64,000 nucleotides of DNA from Lineus longissimus (lineage: Eukaryota; Nemertea; Pilidiophora; Heteronemertea; Lineidae). The notes under the pieces are model-generated. The model was not told the origin of the DNA, searched no databases, and worked only from the letters and a program-made list of their open reading frames with translations. This document shows positions 59,198 to 64,000 of this stretch, piece by piece. The stretch is from the NCBI RefSeq assembly GCF_910592395.1, contig NC_088323.1, positions 9,240,001-9,304,000 of the forward strand. Reading direction: 5' to 3'. Position 1 is the first letter of the stretch. The number at the start of each line of letters is the position of its first letter. Position numbers and translations under genes: made by a program.

Positions 59198-59759
59198 GGG
59201 TCGGTTCAAAACCTGGCACTGGCACTCTGGCACTGGCACTGGCACTGGCCCCAAGGTGATTGCTTGTCTGCAGACTAGATTTTGCTAACAAATCGTCATA
59301 CGATTATCGGATGACCATGATTATATATTATCGGACATAAAAACACGTTTATATTAGGCTTAAATCTGTATCATAGGGATCGTAATCCATGCCTGATCAC
59401 AGTAGGCCTAGTTCTGACACAAATATTGGCCCAAATATTTACCGGTTGTCCTCTTCTCGTTGAAACAACATGATAGCCAGAGCTATAGACCCATGCACAC
59501 TCCTTTGTAAAATGTCAGGCCATATGCACTTGGCACATAGGGGATTGTCTGCAGCCGGCAGCCACTTTTGCACAGGGGGCTTGAGAAAGGAATTTGGTTA
59601 AGTTTTATAAATCAATGCCTTTTACACTGACACAATAAGCAGCAATCCTATCAGTTTATACCAATTGCATTTTATGTTACGTAAAACCTATATTTTGTGG
59701 TATTTTCTTGCCAAAACGCTGCCAGTGTCAGTGCCCGTGCCAGGTTATGAACCGACCCC
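59198..59759. mobile_element. MITE with GGGTCGGTTC ends and GGCACT subterminal repeats
   Basis: The left end GGGTCGGTTCAAAACCTGGC then ACTGGCACT is the inverse of the right end AGTGCCCGTGCCAGGTTATG then AACCGACCCC. The left end has an expanded (GGCACT)n array (59215-59250). Flanks ATTTTAAT and TTTTTAAT agree at 7 of 8 bases, which would suit an hAT-type 8-bp duplication. About 560 bp, no transposase. Confidence 0.7.
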
Positions 59760-60271
59760 TTTTTAATCAGATATTGGGAGGTTTTTTTTCGTTCTGTTCA
59801 TGATCAGCTTTCAACACAATAGGCATAGCGAATACGTTTTCTACATAATAAACACTTTTGCGGCCAACTTCTACTTACCATATCCTGATTTTGGCCAGTC
59901 AATTATTTCTTCATTTGCGCCAACAATAAGCACATAATTTGAGACAAAATGGGCATCTAAAGTCGGAACACTGTGCTTGCTGTTACATCTGATTGTCCAA
60001 GGCACGGCACCGAAGTTAAAGGGAACTGGAACCGCCGAGCGATTTATTCAACTTTTCGACTTTCACCGCCCGAGAAAGTCAAACGTCCAACTTCCTATTC
60101 GAGTTCAGATTTGAAGCTCCGCCCCCAGTGCCCGAGCATGCGCAGTTCAATTTGTTATTATTGAGAATCATGTGAGAATCACGTGAGTCATGCGATCTTT
60201 CATTCATGAGTTTTCGTAGTAAATTCCATAGCAGTGACGTCACTCAATGATTGACAGCTAGGCGCCATGTT

Positions 60272-60995
60272 TCATTCATGCCTCGTTCTGATCACCCGAT
60301 ACGCGGGAAATGAAAACGAGGTCATACGAACTGGCTTGGTGGTTTCAGTTCCCTTTAACATAAATATAGATATAACGTGTTTCTTAGAAAGAAACTTGTA
60401 ACTCTCTTTAGGGTTAAAAAGGGAACTGGTGAGGCTCTTCAACCAATGAACCTCAACGACAACCTTATAAGATCCCGGCAAAGACACAATTGCGATGTCT
60501 CCAAATTTTCGAAAGAAATCATCACGAAAGAAATTCGACGTGGATGTATTATACTCGTACGGTTTTTCTAAGATGATGAGGGAGTGTGTTCTGATTGATG
60601 ATTTATAGAGATAACTATTTAAGTCACATTTGATATATTTTAACATGATATTATCCATGTCAAGAGATTTTCTTCTGTCGGCTTCAGACATAAGAGAGTA
60701 GCGATATCCATTTAGGCGTTTAACATACTAAAGTTTAAGAACGAACCCTACGTTTACTATTTTATATCAACCCAACCAAGATAAAGACAGGATATTTTTC
60801 CTATTGTGTCCTTCAGAAATTTTCATCGAAAAGTGAACTCCAAGAAAACAGTCTCACCGCATGAAACCATTTTGAAATATTCGAACCTCGAATGTTTCGG
60901 GCCGAGGCTTTTCTTAAGTTCATCATACGGTAGAATCAATTCTCGGCAATTACCATTTCCATTCAAATCCATTTGAAATACTCGCAATTTTTCCG
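60272..60995 (-). pseudogene. Pseudogene of the uncharacterised 38-kb protein family
   Basis: Minus-strand reading from about 60995 gives EKLRVFQMDLNGN, CRELILPYDELKK, FEYFKMVSCGETVFLEFTFR and then a stop. It resumes in the ORF 60691-60272 with IMLKYIKCDLNSYLYKSSIR and FFRDDFFRKFGDIAIVS. These align in order with MTIFDLEGNIRKLKIP...FRVAICGENALLELTY and LQLKNIQCDKDCIYSITF...FNDLWFRYHYNEAYLLG of the 392-residue protein at 38237-39415. A stop and a frame change show it is decayed. Upstream (minus strand) lie repeats shared with 6460-6550 and 24815-25075. Confidence 0.55.
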
Positions 60996-61079
60996 AAACA
61001 GAATTTCATCCTAGATTAGTGGTTACATCTATGCCATCATCGCCATATTCAATTTACTATAAATTGTCGAGTATTTTGT

Positions 61080-61180
61080 AATGTATATGTAACCGAGATT
61101 CATTTAAACATATTTTGCTATTTCCGTTTCGAACCGATTAAAGCTGTTAAAGGGCCGAATCATGGTCTATAACGAAGAAA
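61080..61180. repeat. Dispersed repeat shared with 6460-6555
   Basis: Contains GAACCGATTAAAGCTGTTAA followed by AGGGCCGAATCA; same orientation as at 6.5 kb. Confidence 0.6.
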
Positions 61181-61304
61181 CCTTTATCACACGGCAGTTT
61201 TTCAAATACAAGTACAAAAAACACCATCAAAAATCAATTCGTTTCAGTAGAAGGAGAAAATATTTCGGTCGAAGACGTGTAATGCAATATACACCATGTG
61301 CGCA

Positions 61305-61600
61305 GTATTAAACAGCTGATCAGGCGATAGAGATAATATATTTTACATTCCTTTTGTAAGATCAACTGAATATCTTAGAAGAACCTGCATCCGCAGGCTC
61401 ATGCAAATGTTCAGATTGAATAAAAATTGAAAAAAGTCTGTAAATGTTCCACACACCTGATCGGGATGTTGGCCCAGGATCGGAGAGCAGCGATAACTGA
61501 ATACTGTCGCAGTTACCTGCGATGACCACCATGAACGAGCAATTTTTGTCGCATGCAATCATGAACTCATATCGCACAGACAAAAAGCAATCGATGTCAA
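61305..61600 (-). repeat. Dispersed repeat, inverted copy of 24815-25075
   Basis: On the minus strand: CGTTCATGGTGGTCATCGCA, TTCAGTTATCGCTGCTCTCC, GTGTGGAACATTTACAGA and AAGGAATGTAAAATATATTA match 24815-25075 in order. Confidence 0.7.
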
Positions 61601-61620
61601 AATAAGCACACTTCGATCAT

Positions 61621-64000
61621 GTATTGTTTTCTTTGAATCAATCTCACCAAATACAAGTATTTACGCTAGTTGTGTCGTTATTGATTAAACGTTATCTTGT
61701 TAGAACCGCAGTAGTCATGTCATCGCGGTCTATCGGGTGTTTGAGTCAAAGCAGAACTATAAGGAACGCCTGGTCAGAGAGGTTACGAATTATGCTGGTT
61801 TCGTAATTAACCTTTATCCTGATCTGTCAGCGGCCATTCACCCGCCATTATGGAGAGCCACATCAACGAAGCATCGGCATTACAGGCGTTGATCAGGAAA
61901 GAGGCTAACTGCTTCGGAACTGGATCTGAGGGAAGTGTTGCTAAAATTCCGTCAAACCCCGCGCTGTTTTTCAATTCTAAAATACCTACTTTTTATAGTT
62001 ACTAAAATTTGTGAGATCAACATTTTCTTCCGATTTTCCCTCTCGTTCTTGTCCGCTCACTGGGCAATTTGCACAACGGCTTCCCCAGTAGACGATGACG
62101 TTATCAATTACTTTAAAGTTCATTTACTTTTGGTAAAATGTTGTCCAAGCGAAGCGCGATATGCCTTATTATAACCAGAACTTACCTCGACTCAGTTGTT
62201 AATTGGGTCCGGTATTTGGCCGACGAATGGTTAGGGTACCCACTGGCTACTGATCAGCGTATGTAATTTTCACACAAATATATTTGAGATATACGCTCGT
62301 GCCATGCAAAATGCTGTATTTCATCACAACTAACCTTGGTTGAGTTACCAAAACTCCGAGTTCTGAGAAAAGAAAGAGGCTAACCGATTTTTCTTTTGAA
62401 ATAATGATTCGTGATACAAATGTATTTTAGAAAGCCACTTCGACAATTAAATCCACATTAATCCGTTACCGCAATTTACTTGTCTTGATATATTTCATGA
62501 AGTGACGTGATTGGGTTCGCTAATTAGGATATTACCCCTGATGGTCGCACCTGGTCGACGGGAAGCAATATTGTTCGAGGTAGGTCGTCCAACGCACCGA
62601 GCAACCTGCCCTGGATCGATGGTGCTGACATGGGAGAATATGGCTGCATCAAAACAAAACATCACAAATACGCCCTTATTGGTGAATATACTAAAATAAC
62701 CAGTCCACCTGGCAACATGGACAATATAACATTATTTGCACTAAATTTCATGAAAAAAACCAGTTGGTTACGCAACAACAATTCATGCATGTTTTCAAAT
62801 TTGATTGCTATCCTTAGGACAAACCGGCGGTGCATTTTCCAGGGCTTAGCCGATACCAAAATATCAGGGCATAATGATCAGCGTGTAGATAAGATTTCAA
62901 TAGCATGATTTACAACACGTTGCGCGTTATAATACATTTCCGAAAATATTTCATTAAACGATGATCCCAGAAGGCTCCTCTGAAAACCGAAATCCGAAAT
63001 TTGAAATCTAATATTAACCGATCAGAGGAAAGCTTACAAAATATAACAACCATTTGGATGTCGTGTAACATTTCATTTTTAGTTTAAATGAATGCAAATG
63101 GCGGTAATCGGCACTGCGTTTATATGCATCAACAAGATAAGATCGACCAGTGACAGGTGAAATTTTAAGTATACCATAATGCATTTTTGACGTGAGGATG
63201 AATTGAAAATTGTTAAAACATATTACTGTACATGCTGGCCTGACTAGCTCAGAGACACGAGGGAGAGTGTAGTCGAGTCTCGATCGGGATGTGATTTTTT
63301 TGTGATCGAGGATCGAGGGGTCAGTTTTTTGTATTCCTAGGATTTTCTTTGCTGGAAAGTGTGGCATACTTGTGTTAGCAGTGGTTATAGCTACAATTTG
63401 ATGCAAAAACTTATAAACCATATATTTGACCTTTATTTTCTTATCATCATTGCGTCAAGAATGCATTGGGGTATTCAAAAACTTCACCAGACAGCAGATC
63501 GATCTTATCTTGCTTCTAACAACTGTTTCTCAGAATTCCGATACAGACTGAGGTCATGAAAACTTTTTTAAGTGGGGTTGGGGTTGACCCAGGCCAAAAC
63601 CGGTTCCTGTAGTGAAACAGTAAGGTTGATATCCCCGCCGCTCTGTCAATTCCCGGGCATCTCACTGGATTAGTACTGCCACCTATCAATGACTTACTAG
63701 CATGACCCCCTCCACCGAAGGAAAATGAGACTTTGTTCTGCTCAAAATTTGGTGTCGATAGTATGAAATGAATATGCTGAGCTACCGGCCATATGTCAAT
63801 TTCATACTGAAACGAGCAGTATAGAGTGGTTTCACGTGAGGTCATCAACTGCCATGTTGTAGGAAAGACAAAAGAAAGCAAGTTCAAATGACCTAGCCCA
63901 TGTTGAAAGCATTTGATTCAGTTCAGTCAGGCATGACAAATCATTGTTCTGCCCTCCAGCATGGCTGACCGTGTACACTGGGCTATGTCCGCCATACCGG
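61621..64000. other. No gene recognised
   Basis: Short ORFs only on both strands. GACTAGCTCAGAGACACGAG near 63240 recalls a tRNA A box, but no cloverleaf can be drawn. Confidence 0.45.

Noticed and set aside
63236-63300. tRNA-like segment (GACTAGCTCAG ... GTCGAGTCTCGATC)
   Set aside because: A-box-like and B-box-like words are present, but no acceptor stem or anticodon arm can be paired. At most a decayed SINE head.

Overview
This is a eukaryotic nuclear window, AT-rich and with spliceosomal introns. It is almost entirely transposable elements, their relics and dispersed repeats. A CR1-like non-LTR element, a Ngaro-type tyrosine-recombinase retrotransposon, PIF/Harbinger DNA transposons, a BEL/Pao element, a Polinton-type integrase fragment and many short inverted-repeat elements occur together. 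That mix fits a marine invertebrate (lancelet, hemichordate or lophotrochozoan type), but the sequence does not fix the species. There is no bacterial operon structure, rRNA, CRISPR array or confident tRNA.

Layout. 0-3 kb: a duplicated unknown sequence, one copy split by a non-autonomous inverted-repeat element carrying a 65-bp tandem repeat. 3.2-5.8 kb (minus): a 5'-truncated CR1-like element whose reverse transcriptase has lost its catalytic core, abutting a fragment of an uncharacterised protein family. 6.6-7.15 kb: a large foldback element. 7.2-13.1 kb: dispersed repeats and a decayed minus-strand coding region. 13.14-22.12 kb: a Ngaro-like element with split direct repeats, a spliced Gag, RT/RNase H with two frameshifts, and a recombinase split by a 0.93-kb inverted-repeat insertion. 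22.3-24.5 and 29.85-30.9 kb: two blocks that recur next to each other at 46.15-49.77 kb. Between the first-locus blocks, at 25.235-29.049 kb, lies an apparently intact PIF/Harbinger transposon: matching terminal inverted repeats, 3-bp target duplication, a two-exon transposase and a three-exon Myb-like partner whose linker contains 17 in-frame copies of a 27-bp repeat.

31-46 kb: MITEs, non-LTR tails, a decayed second Harbinger-type element (35.7-37.05 kb), a 392-codon ORF of unknown family (38.2-39.4 kb, minus) and a Polinton-like integrase relic at 46 kb. 52.3-58 kb: a heavily mutated BEL/Pao element. 58-64 kb: a MITE with telomere-proximal-looking but non-telomeric GGCACT repeats at its end, and a pseudogene of the 38-kb family at 60.3-61.0 kb.

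The most informative items are the Harbinger element with its internal minisatellite, the Ngaro element with its nested insertion, and the three-locus protein family (5.8, 38.2 and 60.3 kb). All alignments here were made by eye; identity levels are impressions, not computed values.
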